DNA of 39,995 nucleotides, taken from NCBI GenBank assembly GCA_018222805.1, contig JAAEZQ010000032.1:1-39995 (forward strand). Direction: 5' to 3'. The notes beneath the pieces are model-generated. The model saw only the letters and a list, made by a program, of their open reading frames with translations, did not search any database and was not told where the DNA came from. This document shows positions 33,145-39,995 of this stretch, one piece after another. The stretch comes from Vibrionaceae bacterium. Lineage in GTDB: Bacteria; Pseudomonadota; Gammaproteobacteria; Enterobacterales; Vibrionaceae. Position numbers and translations under genes: made by a program. The stretch's first letter is position 1. Every line of letters starts with the position of its first letter.

Positions 33145-33876
33145 TTATGCGTCAGAATTGATCAGCGTGCCTTCTGCTTCACCCATCACCACGCGACGTA
33201 GTGCGCCTGGCTTGTTCATGTTAAATACGCGGATAGGCATTTTGTGGTCACGAGCAAGTGTAAATGCTGCCAAATCCATTACTTTAAGCTCTTTATCCAG
33301 AACTTCTGCGTAAGATAGCTTATCATACAGCTCTGCGTCTGGGTTTGCTACTGGGTCAGCAGTAAATACACCATCAACTTTTGTCGCTTTTAGAACTACG
33401 TCCGCTTCGATTTCAATACCACGTAGACACGCAGCTGAATCTGTTGTAAAGAATGGGTTACCCGTACCTGCGGAGAAGATAACAACACGGCCCTGACGAA
33501 GTTCGCGGATTGCATCAGCCCAATTGTAGTCGTCACATACACCTTTAAGAGGAATTGCAGACATTACACGCGCGTTTACGTATGCACGGTGCAGAGCGTC
33601 ACGCATTGCAAGGCCGTTCATTACTGTAGCAAGCATACCCATGTGGTCACCCACTACACGGTTCATGCCCGCTTCTGCAAGACCAGCACCACGGAACAGG
33701 TTACCGCCACCGATAACTACACCAACCTGAACACCTAGTTCAACAAGTTCTTTAACTTCTTGCGCCATACGATCAAGGATCGCTGGATCAATACCAAAAC
33801 CGTCTTCACCTTGAAGAGCTTCACCACTCAGTTTTAATAGAATACGTTGATACGCTGGTTTAGGGTTCGTAGTCAT
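33145..33876 (-). CDS. pyrH: UMP kinase
   Basis: Phosphorylates UMP to UDP with ATP; hexameric, activated by GTP and inhibited by UTP in enterobacteria. It has 243 residues (E. coli 241). The amino-acid kinase fold shows [11 protein letters not shown] (13-23), [38 protein letters not shown] and [10 protein letters not shown] in family order. GGAAGG eight bases upstream of the ATG is a good ribosome site. It lies between tsf (terminator intervening) and frr, the invariant rpsB-tsf-pyrH-frr order. Confidence 0.97.
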
Positions 33877-33914
33877 GGAGTTTACCTTCCAAAGAGAGTT
33901 TTTGATTAACAGTC

Positions 33915-33948
33915 ATGAATAGTCACAAGCTTGCTTATAGCTATTCAT
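33915..33948 (-). promoter_or_regulatory. Hairpin in the pyrH upstream region
   Basis: ATGAATAG (33915-33922) pairs perfectly with CTATTCAT (33941-33948) across an 18-base loop, about 39 bases before the pyrH ATG. No T-tract follows on either strand. Together with the tsf terminator upstream, this gap should hold a pyrH promoter, but I could not find convincing hexamers. Confidence 0.3.
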
Positions 33949-33972
33949 CACGGCAAATCGTCTACTGCTCAT

Positions 33973-34005
33973 AAAAAGACCGCAGCCAAGGCTACGGTCT
34001 AATTT
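33973..34005 (-). terminator. tsf intrinsic terminator
   Basis: AGACCG-C-AGCC-AA-GGCT-A-CGGTCT (33977-34000), a ten-pair stem with one C-A mismatch. On the minus strand it is followed by a five-T run, about 24 bp after the tsf stop. Confidence 0.85.
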
Positions 34006-34023
34006 TTATGCAGTATCTAAGGA

Positions 34024-34869
34024 TTAACCTTTTTGAGCCGCAGCAACTTCTTCAGCGAAGCTCATTTCTGCTGCTTTCTCGATACCTTCACCTACTTCTA
34101 GGCGAACGAATGTAGCAACTGAAGCGCCTTTTTCTTTCAGCATTTCACCTACAGTTTTCTTAGGTTCCATGATGAATGCTTGACCAGTTAGAGAGATTTC
34201 GCCAGTGAATTTCTTCATGCGGCCAACAACCATTTTCTCTGCGATCTCAGCAGGCTTGCCTTCGTTCATAGCGATTTCAACTTGAACTTCTTTCTCTTTA
34301 GCAACTACGTCTGCTGGTACGTCTTCTGGGTTTACGTACTCTGGACGAGAAGCAGCTACGTGCATAGCAACGTGCTTAAGAGTTTCTGCGTCGCCTTCAC
34401 CAGCAACAACTACACCGATTTTCTCACCGTGACGGTAAGAAGCGATTGCAGTACCTTCAACGTACTGTACGCGACGGATGTTGATGTTCTCACCAATTTT
34501 AGCTACTAGAGCTACGCGAGTTTCTTCGAATTGAGCTTGTAGTTCTTCAACAGAAGCTTTTGAAGCTAGAGCTGCAGTTGCAACTTCGTCTGCGAATGCA
34601 GTGAAGTTACCGTCTTTAGCAACGAAGTCAGTTTGGCAGTTAACTTCAAGAAGAACAGCAACGCCGTTTTCTTCTTTAATGATGATTGCGCCTTCAGCTG
34701 CAACGTTACCAGCTTTCTTAGCTGCTTTCGCTGCGCCTGATTTACGCATGTTTTCAATTGCTAGTTCGATGTCTGCGTTTGCTTCTACAAGCGCTTTCTT
34801 ACATTCCATCATGCCAGCGCCTGTGCGCTCGCGAAGTTCTTTAACTAGAGCAGCAGTTACAGTTGCCAT
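34024..34869 (-). CDS. tsf: Translation elongation factor Ts
   Basis: Guanine nucleotide exchange factor for EF-Tu. ATG at 34867-34869 gives 281 residues starting MATVTAALVKELRERTG; the 17 residues upstream lie in the attenuator region and are not conserved. The UBA-like N-terminal helices (1-50) end in the AAKKAGNVAAEGA segment. CQTDFVAKD (about 79-87) carries the Asp-Phe pair that displaces Mg2+ from EF-Tu, and the two dimer-type subdomains follow. It is 131 bp after rpsB with a terminator-like hairpin between, which would reduce its expression relative to S2. Confidence 0.97.
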   Translation of the reverse strand: MATVTAALVKELRERTGAGMMECKKALVEANADIELAIENMRKSGAAKAAKKAGNVAAEGAIIIKEENGVAVLLEVNCQTDFVAKDGNFTAFADEVATAALASKASVEELQAQFEETRVALVAKIGENINIRRVQYVEGTAIASYRHGEKIGVVVAGEGDAETLKHVAMHVAASRPEYVNPEDVPADVVAKEKEVQVEIAMNEGKPAEIAEKMVVGRMKKFTGEISLTGQAFIMEPKKTVGEMLKEKGASVATFVRLEVGEGIEKAAEMSFAEEVAAAQKG

Positions 34870-34900
34870 TCTGTATTCCTCGTTTGATTCGAAATAAGGT

Positions 34901-34930
34901 AAAAAACAGGGGCCTAACATTGTTGGCCCC
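34901..34930 (-). terminator. Attenuator/terminator between rpsB and tsf
   Basis: GGGGCC-T-AACA-T-TGTT-GGCCCC (34909-34930), a ten-pair GC-rich stem with one bulge. On the minus strand it is followed by GTTTTTT. It lies in the rpsB-tsf gap, 40 bp before the tsf start, where partial termination is known in E. coli. Confidence 0.82.
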
Positions 34931-35000
34931 CATTACTAACTATAACTTAGTTTATGCTACACAAAGGTTTCACATAGACCAAGTGTGACTAGAGCCGCTA

Positions 35001-35729
35001 TTATTCAGCTTCTACGAAACCGTCTTTTTCAGCAACTACTGCAACGTCTTTGTTGCGACCTTCAGTTACTGCAGATGCAGCAGCGTTTAGGTATAGTTGT
35101 ACAGCGCGGATCGCGTCGTCGTTACCTGGGATGATGTAGTCAACGCCGTCTGGGTTAGAGTTAGTATCTACCACAGCGTATACTGGAATACCTAGGTTGT
35201 TAGCTTCTTTAATCGCAATGTGCTCGTGATCAGCGTCGATTACGAATAGAGCGTCTGGTAGGCCGCCCATATCTTTGATACCACCAAGAGATTTCTCTAG
35301 CTTCTCCATTTCGCGAGTACGCATTAGAGCTTCTTTCTTAGTTAGTTTGTCAAAAGTACCGTCTTGAGACTGAGTCTCTAGGTCTTTTAGACGCTTGATA
35401 GACTGACGAACAGTTTTGTAGTTTGTAAGCATACCGCCTAACCAGCGGTTGTTTACGTAGAACTGGTTGCTTGCGATTGCAGCTTCTTTAACAGCTTCAG
35501 ATGCAGCGCGCTTAGTACCTACGAATAGAACTTTACCTTTCTTCTCGCCAACTTTAGCTAGTTCAGCTAGAGCGTCGTTGAACATTGGTACAGTTTTTTC
35601 TAGGTTGATGATATGAACGCGGTTACGAGCACCAAAGATGAATGGCTTCATTTTTGGGTTCCAGTAACGAGTTTGGTGACCGAAGTGAACACCAGCTTTC
35701 AGCATATCGCGCATTGATACAGTTGCCAT
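35001..35729 (-). CDS. rpsB: 30S ribosomal protein S2
   Basis: A structural protein of the small subunit that stabilises the head-body junction and the S1 site. ATG at 35727-35729 gives 242 residues (E. coli 241) starting MATVSMRDMLKAGVHFGHQT. The GARNRVHIINLEKT, FVGTKRAAS, NNRWLGGMLTNYKT and VVDTNSNPDGVDYIIPGNDDA motifs are intact. The coiled-coil insertion lies near 100-160. An AGAGGA ribosome site lies nine bases upstream. The long structured leader upstream is a likely autoregulatory S2-binding element. Confidence 0.98.
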   Translation of the reverse strand: MATVSMRDMLKAGVHFGHQTRYWNPKMKPFIFGARNRVHIINLEKTVPMFNDALAELAKVGEKKGKVLFVGTKRAASEAVKEAAIASNQFYVNNRWLGGMLTNYKTVRQSIKRLKDLETQSQDGTFDKLTKKEALMRTREMEKLEKSLGGIKDMGGLPDALFVIDADHEHIAIKEANNLGIPVYAVVDTNSNPDGVDYIIPGNDDAIRAVQLYLNAAASAVTEGRNKDVAVVAEKDGFVEAE

Positions 35730-35820
35730 TTTAAAATCCTCTATGGGGTTAGGCCTCCACATTCCCCATAATTCCGACTGAGCTTCTGCTCAGCACCCCG
35801 GAACATGTGACGGAATGTGT
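35730..35820 (-). ncRNA. rpsB mRNA leader, probable S2 autoregulatory element (position of the t44/tff RNA)
   Basis: Three nested or adjacent helices are visible. ATTCCG (35771-35776) pairs with CGGAAT (35811-35816), enclosing a perfect hairpin CTGAGC-TTCT-GCTCAG (35778-35793). Nearer the start codon, TATGGGG (35742-35748) pairs with CCCCATA (35764-35770), next to the ribosome site. In E. coli the rpsB leader lies in the same place between map and rpsB, was catalogued as t44/tff RNA, and mediates repression by S2 of rpsB-tsf. The helices are seen here; their identity with that element is inferred from position and pattern. Confidence 0.7.
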
Positions 35821-35904
35821 GTGATTTAAAGATAAAAGTTAATCGGATGAAGCTTGCTTCGCTGCTTTAGCTTTTGCTATGCAAAGAGAACAGACCTCTA
35901 TTCC

Positions 35905-35922
35905 GGCGCGCTTTATATCATA
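35905..35922 (-). promoter_or_regulatory. Candidate rpsB promoter -10 region with GC-rich discriminator
   Basis: On the minus strand TATGATATAAAGCGCGCC contains overlapping -10 candidates TATGAT (35917-35922) and TATAAA (35912-35917), followed by a GC-only discriminator (35905-35911). GC-rich discriminators are typical of stringently controlled ribosomal promoters. No good -35 is seen at the right spacing; the start would give a leader of about 175 bases. Confidence 0.45.
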
Positions 35923-36048
35923 TTTTAGCTCAAGATGGCTAGAAAAAATTGTTTCTTATACATATCACACTAGTGAGGATCACCCCCTACTCTGCCCCTA
36001 TTTCTATTACTGCACTTCTATTAAGAATGACTCATATTCTTAACTGGC

Positions 36049-36110
36049 TTGGGTTCATCACCTGATGTCTGTTAGAATGCGGCCATTCGCACGTTTACGT
36101 GCTTACGAAT
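36049..36110 (+). promoter_or_regulatory. Candidate map promoter and leader hairpin
   Basis: TTGGGT (36049-36054), an 18-bp spacer and TAGAAT (36073-36078) form a reasonable sigma-70 promoter. Just downstream ATTCG (36085-36089) pairs with CGAAT (36106-36110) around an inner stem GCACG-TTTA-CGTGC (36089-36102), ending 15 bases before the map ATG. The rest of the 396-bp rpsB/map gap (about 35940-36040) is AT-rich with nothing else I can name. Confidence 0.45.
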
Positions 36111-36125
36111 AAGTAGAGAAAGCCA

Positions 36126-37004
36126 ATGTCAATCAAGATTAAAACTGCTGAAGAAATCGAACGCATGCGCATTGCGGGCAAGCTAGCCGCAGAAATTCTA
36201 GAAATGATCGAACCGCACATCCAAGTCGGCGTGACGACAGAAGAACTCAATAAAATTTGTCACGAATACGCGCTAAAAAAAGGCGCATACTCTGCACCAC
36301 TTGATTACCATGGATTCCCTAAGTCGATTTGTACCTCTATCAACCACATCGTTTGTCACGGCATTCCAGCCGAAAAAGATGAGATTGGTAGCAACGGTCA
36401 ACTAAAACCAGCTGTGCTAAAAGACGGCGACATCCTTAACGTCGATATTACCGTTATCGTCCCTGACGACGAAAACGCAGACCTGAGCGTTCGCCCTCGC
36501 GGTTACCACGGAGATACATCGAAGATGTTCCTCGTTGGCGACGTATCGCCGGCCAATAAACGCCTGTGTATGGTAACTCAAGAAGCACTTTACGCAGGCA
36601 TGCGCCAGGTTAAACCAGGTGCTACGGTCGGTGATATCGGTACAGCTATTGAGAAGTACATTAAAGAAAACAATAAGAACAATCCGCGTAACAAGTTCTC
36701 TATTGTGAAAGATTTCTGTGGTCACGGCATCGGTGATGAGTTCCACGAAGAGCCACAAGTTGTCCACTACAAGAACAAAGATCGTCGTGTACTAAAAGAA
36801 GGTATGTGCTTCACTATCGAGCCAATGATTAACGCAGGTAAGTTTGGTTGCAGTGTCGATGCACAAGATGACTGGACGGTATACACAGGCGATGGCAAAA
36901 ACTCAGCTCAGTATGAGCACACCATTGTGGTAACGAAAGATGGTTGTGAAGTCCTGACACTTCGCAGCGACGATACCATTCCTCGCCTGATGAAAAACGC
37001 GTAA
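36126..37004 (+). CDS. map: Type I methionine aminopeptidase
   Basis: Removes the N-terminal methionine from nascent proteins. It has 292 residues against 264 in E. coli. The pita-bread fold has all five metal ligands: Asp107 (NVDIT), Asp130 (YHGDTSK), His200 (CGHGIG), Glu232 (IEPM) and Glu264 (YEHT); His79 (VCHGIP) corresponds to E. coli His79. The extra length comes from three insertions: near 82-96, a charged one near 112-125 between the first two ligands, and one near 181-190 (ENNKNNPRNK). Divergent from rpsB, as in E. coli. The ribosome site is weak (AGAGAAAG). An intrinsic terminator separates it from glnD. Confidence 0.97.
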   Translation: MSIKIKTAEEIERMRIAGKLAAEILEMIEPHIQVGVTTEELNKICHEYALKKGAYSAPLDYHGFPKSICTSINHIVCHGIPAEKDEIGSNGQLKPAVLKDGDILNVDITVIVPDDENADLSVRPRGYHGDTSKMFLVGDVSPANKRLCMVTQEALYAGMRQVKPGATVGDIGTAIEKYIKENNKNNPRNKFSIVKDFCGHGIGDEFHEEPQVVHYKNKDRRVLKEGMCFTIEPMINAGKFGCSVDAQDDWTVYTGDGKNSAQYEHTIVVTKDGCEVLTLRSDDTIPRLMKNA

Positions 37005-37019
37005 TAATTTCAAGCAATG

Positions 37020-37048
37020 ATATCCCCGCTCAAGCGGGGATATTTTTT
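37020..37048 (+). terminator. map intrinsic terminator
   Basis: ATATCCCCGCT-CA-AGCGGGGATAT is an eleven-pair stem whose very short loop will open by a pair or two, followed by six Ts, 16 bp after the map stop. Confidence 0.93.
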
Positions 37049-37103
37049 ATCTGCATCAAATTTGTTAGATTGCTAATAGTTTTAGCTTGCACGGATAGCA
37101 AAT

Positions 37104-39728
37104 ATGTCACTTCAGTCCCCTCTTACGTTTACCGATGAACAGATCAATATCGGGGAACTAAAACAAGAGCTAGAGAGATTTGGCTCGGAACAAAAACAAG
37201 AATTCCTTAATCACCATCCTGTTACAAGCTTGGTTCTCGCCCGAGCGGAGTACATGGATTTACTTCTAAAGCGCTTGTGGCAACACTTTGGCTTCAACGA
37301 TATCTACAATATTTCTCTGGTTGCAGTGGGCGGATATGGTCGTGGAGAGCTTCATCCCCTCTCAGACATTGATATCCTCATTCTGTCGAATAAAAAACTG
37401 CCTAGCTCACTAGAAACAAAAATCAGCGAGTTCATTACGCTTTTATGGGATCTTAAACTGGAAGTTGGGCATTCCGTTCGAACCGTTAGTGAGTGTGCTG
37501 AAATTGGTCGCAATGACCTTACTGTCGCCACCAACCTTCAGGAAGCGCGACTGCTGTGCGGCAGCGAAGATACCTTCGAGGCACTGAAAAAAGTCGTACT
37601 ATCCGACTCATTTTGGCCAAGTGAAACCTTTTATCGCGCCAAAATTCAAGAACAGCGAGAACGCCATGCTCGTTATCACGACACCACTTACAATCTAGAG
37701 CCTGATATCAAGTCAACCCCTGGTGGCCTGCGCGATATTCATACGCTTAGCTGGGTTGCTCGCCGACACTTTGGTGCCACATCTTTGCTAGAGATGAGTC
37801 GTTACGGCTTTTTGACTGATGCTGAGTACCGAGAGCTGGTCGAGTGTCAGGACTTCTTATGGCGTGTTCGCTTTGCTTTGCACTTAGAGTTGCGTCGCTA
37901 CGATAACCGTCTGACTTTCGCTCACCAAGCTCAAGTTGCAGAGAGCCTTGGCTACGTTGGCGAGGGTAATCGCGGAGTCGAAATGATGATGAAGGAATTT
38001 TATCGCACCCTTCGTCGAGTGGCAGAGCTAAACAAAATGTTGCTCAAACTGTTTGACCAAGCCATCATCAATGGTGGCATCACTGAAAATGCTGAAATTT
38101 TAGATAGCGATTTTCAGCGACGTGGCTCATTGATTGAAGCCCGTAAGCCCGCTTTGTTTCAAGCTCGGCCAGAAACCATTCTCGACATGTTCTTACATAT
38201 CGCTAATGACTCCACTATAGATGGAGTCAGTCCCCCAACGTTACGTCAATTGCGAACCGCTCGCCGTCGATTGAACAAGTTTCTGCATACTATTCCCGCC
38301 GCCCGTGAAAAATTCATGGCGTTGTGTCGACACCCAAATGCATTGCACAAGGCATTTAGTTTGATGCACCGACTTGGCGTCATGGCGGCTTACCTGCCAC
38401 AATGGAGCCAAATTGTTGGCCAGATGCAATTTGACCTTTTCCACTCTTACACGGTTGACGAGCATAGTATTCGCCTACTGAAACACATTAATACGTTCAG
38501 CGATCCAGGTAATCATGAGAAGCACCCAATTTGTTGTGATATTTACCCTCGCATGCAAAAGAAAGAACTGCTGATCATTGCTGCTATTTTCCATGACATT
38601 GGTAAAGGAAGAGGCGGCGACCACTCGGTTATTGGTGAGGGTGAAGCGTATGATTTCTGTATAGAGCATGGACTATCGAAACCAGAAGCGAAATTAGTCA
38701 GTTGGCTGGTTAGACACCACTTGCTGATGTCCGTTACTGCTCAACGAAGAGACATATACGATCCGGACGTGATTACGGAATTCGCCAAAAAGGTTCGTGA
38801 TGAAGAATCACTGGAATACTTGGTTTGTCTGACAGTCGCGGATATCAGCGCGACCAATCCAGAACTCTGGAACGCCTGGAAGCGCACTTTACTTGCTGAG
38901 CTGTTTTATTCTACACAACGAGCTCTGCGTCGTGGCTTGGAGAACCCGGTTGATGTGCGTGAACGTATTCGCCACAATCAACAAATGGCTTCAGCGATGT
39001 TGCGTAAAGAAGGGTTCTCAGCGCGCGAGATAGAAGTGTTGTGGCAACGCTTCAAGGCCGATTACTTCCTGCGTCACACCCATACTCAGATTGCATGGCA
39101 CTGTGAACACTTACTGCGCATGGACGATTTGACCAAGCCATTGGTGTTGATCAGTAAAAAAGCCACTCGTGGTGGTACTGAAGTTTTCGTTTATAGCAAA
39201 GACCAACCTGCGTTATTTGCCACCGTCGTTGCAGAACTCGACAGACGTAACTTCAACGTGCATGACGCGCAGATCATGACAAGTAAAGACGGGCATGTCA
39301 TCGATACGTTCATTGTTCTTGACCAACACGGTGAAGCGATCGATGAATCTCGCCATGCAGCAGTGATCAAGCATTTAACTCATGTGTTAGAAGACGGCCG
39401 ACCAACGAAGATTAAAACTCGTCGTACGCCACATAAACTCCAGCACTTCAATGTGAAAACTAAAGTGGACTTCTTACCGACCCGAGGTAAGAAGCACACC
39501 TTGATGGAGTTTGTTGCGCTAGATACTCCGGGCTTACTGGCCAAAGTCGGACGTACTTTTGCGGATTTGAATATCAACCTTCACGGCGCGAAGATCACCA
39601 CTATTGGAGAGCGAGCGGAAGACTTGTTCATTCTCACCAGCGGTACTGGAGGAAGACTCACTGAAGAGCAGCAAAATGCGTTGCGAGAACAGCTCATTAA
39701 GACGCTTTCTGATGCGGTAACCGCTTAA
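37104..39728 (+). CDS. glnD: Bifunctional uridylyltransferase/uridylyl-removing enzyme GlnD
   Basis: Senses glutamine and adds or removes UMP on PII (GlnB, encoded at 13973-14311). It has 874 residues (E. coli 890). The nucleotidyltransferase domain has GGYGRGELHPLSDIDILIL (76-94) with catalytic Asp88 and Asp90. The PII-uridylyltransferase linker (about 190-330) follows. An HD phosphohydrolase domain carries FHDIGKGRGGDHS near residue 495, the UMP-removing site. Two C-terminal ACT domains begin near 692 (VFVYSKDQPALFATVVAELD) and near 798 (LMEFVALDTPGLLAKVGRTF), the glutamine sensors. The ATG has only a weak ribosome site. It follows the map terminator, so a promoter in 37049-37103 is likely. 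Confidence 0.97.
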   Translation: MSLQSPLTFTDEQINIGELKQELERFGSEQKQEFLNHHPVTSLVLARAEYMDLLLKRLWQHFGFNDIYNISLVAVGGYGRGELHPLSDIDILILSNKKLPSSLETKISEFITLLWDLKLEVGHSVRTVSECAEIGRNDLTVATNLQEARLLCGSEDTFEALKKVVLSDSFWPSETFYRAKIQEQRERHARYHDTTYNLEPDIKSTPGGLRDIHTLSWVARRHFGATSLLEMSRYGFLTDAEYRELVECQDFLWRVRFALHLELRRYDNRLTFAHQAQVAESLGYVGEGNRGVEMMMKEFYRTLRRVAELNKMLLKLFDQAIINGGITENAEILDSDFQRRGSLIEARKPALFQARPETILDMFLHIANDSTIDGVSPPTLRQLRTARRRLNKFLHTIPAAREKFMALCRHPNALHKAFSLMHRLGVMAAYLPQWSQIVGQMQFDLFHSYTVDEHSIRLLKHINTFSDPGNHEKHPICCDIYPRMQKKELLIIAAIFHDIGKGRGGDHSVIGEGEAYDFCIEHGLSKPEAKLVSWLVRHHLLMSVTAQRRDIYDPDVITEFAKKVRDEESLEYLVCLTVADISATNPELWNAWKRTLLAELFYSTQRALRRGLENPVDVRERIRHNQQMASAMLRKEGFSAREIEVLWQRFKADYFLRHTHTQIAWHCEHLLRMDDLTKPLVLISKKATRGGTEVFVYSKDQPALFATVVAELDRRNFNVHDAQIMTSKDGHVIDTFIVLDQHGEAIDESRHAAVIKHLTHVLEDGRPTKIKTRRTPHKLQHFNVKTKVDFLPTRGKKHTLMEFVALDTPGLLAKVGRTFADLNINLHGAKITTIGERAEDLFILTSGTGGRLTEEQQNALREQLIKTLSDAVTA

Positions 39729-39747
39729 GCGGAGGAACTATCATACC

Positions 39748-39777
39748 GTGGGCAAGAACGATAGCGATCTTGCCCAC
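39748..39777 (+). terminator. Hairpin downstream of glnD, possible terminator
   Basis: GTGGGCAAGA (39748-39757) pairs perfectly with TCTTGCCCAC (39768-39777). No T-tract follows (AAGTTGAGC), so intrinsic termination is uncertain; it may be a rho-assisted or 3'-protecting hairpin. The glnD end itself overlaps a palindrome, CCGCTTAAGCGG (39721-39732). Confidence 0.45.
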
Positions 39778-39874
39778 AAGTTGAGCAATTTAACCAATTA
39801 TCAGCTATCTAGCACGTACATAGGCTGCTAAAGTAAAACTGATATCATTTCAGTATATTATATAGAGGTAGCCT

Positions 39875-39995
39875 ATGTTTCCACACCTCACTGGTTTGGG
39901 CATCCAAGACCCAAAACAGATTGAACGTTATTCCCTTCGCCAAGAGGCACATAAAGATGTGCTGAAAATCTACTTCCAAAAACAAAAAGGCGAGC
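39875..39995 (+). CDS. DUF3461 (YaeH-like) protein, 5' part only
   Basis: The frame opens at ATG 39875 with AGAGGT six bases upstream and runs off the window after 40 codons: MFPHLTGLGIQDPKQIERYS, continuing with LRQEAHKDVLKIYFQKQKGE. It closely resembles the start of E. coli YaeH (LGITNPEEIDRYSLRQEA, as I remember it), a DUF3461 protein of about 128 residues with no known function. In E. coli yaeH lies close to the glnD-map-rpsB cluster, which agrees with the position here. Confidence 0.85.
   Translation, partial: MFPHLTGLGIQDPKQIERYSLRQEAHKDVLKIYFQKQKGE

Noticed and set aside
34869..34920. N-terminal extension of tsf (similar extensions for rpsB, lpxA, fabZ, gloB, yafD)
   Set aside because: The extra residues lie over leader hairpins or terminators and are absent from the families; internal starts with ribosome sites fit better.
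1..39995. CRISPR array, tRNA/rRNA genes, prophage, toxin-antitoxin or novel defence operon
   Set aside because: No regular spaced repeats, no tRNA-like cloverleaf or rRNA sequence noticed, and every sizeable strand-consistent frame belongs to a recognised core family. Apart from the IS end, the window is ordinary core genome.

Overview
This window is a stretch of core chromosome from a gammaproteobacterium, almost certainly a Vibrio. The protein sequences look like those of the parahaemolyticus/harveyi group, though I assign only the genus with confidence. The evidence is the run of near-complete orthologues in Vibrio-like order (fadE with gmhA-yafJ; dnaQ/rnhA; yafS/gloB/mltD; the bamA-skp-lpxD-fabZ-lpxA-lpxB-rnhB-dnaE-accA-tilS block; rpsB-tsf-pyrH-frr-uppS-cdsA-dxr-rseP; map-glnD). 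Product lengths match enterobacterial and Vibrio family norms, and catalytic residues are intact nearly everywhere.

Layout. (1) 1-95 is the right end of an IS4-family, IS50/Tn5-like insertion sequence. It carries the last 27 codons of its transposase and appears to have landed in the loop of an intrinsic terminator just downstream of yafJ. (2) 138-6361 holds yafJ and gmhA on the minus strand, diverging from fadE, whose promoter region has a FadR-like operator, then a SulP anion transporter. (3) 6454-13867 is a compact set of divergent and convergent pairs: a TIGR03503-type envelope protein coupled to dnaQ, rnhA, a YafS-like methyltransferase homologue, gloB, mltD, a Yip1-family membrane protein and yafD. 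(4) 13973-17210 is minus-strand glnB, a small cytochrome c, tilS and accA. (5) 17257-35729 is an essentially unbroken minus-strand block. It runs (in transcription order, right to left) rpsB, tsf, pyrH, frr, uppS, cdsA, dxr, rseP, bamA, skp, lpxD, fabZ, lpxA, lpxB, rnhB and dnaE, continuing into accA. (6) 36126-39995 is plus-strand map, glnD and the start of a DUF3461 (YaeH-like) gene.

The large minus-strand block joins translation (S2, EF-Ts, ribosome recycling factor), UMP kinase, isoprenoid and undecaprenyl phosphate supply (Dxr, UppS), phospholipid precursor (CdsA), envelope stress proteolysis (RseP), outer-membrane protein assembly (BamA, Skp), lipid A synthesis (LpxD, LpxA, LpxB), fatty-acid synthesis (FabZ, AccA) and replication (DnaE, RnhB). 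It is not one uniform operon: clear intrinsic terminators or attenuators lie after rpsB, tsf, frr, lpxD, lpxA and accA. Nitrogen signalling is represented twice, by PII (glnB) and by its uridylyltransferase/uridylyl-removing enzyme (glnD), about 23 kb apart.

I see no CRISPR array, tRNA, rRNA, prophage, toxin-antitoxin module or obvious new defence system. The more interesting signals are the IS end and its target, competing RNA hairpins between lpxA and lpxB, the rpsB leader, an anti-Shine-Dalgarno-like sequence in front of uppS, two convergent gene pairs with interlocked stop codons, and the conserved but uncharacterised TIGR03503, YafS and Yip1-like proteins.
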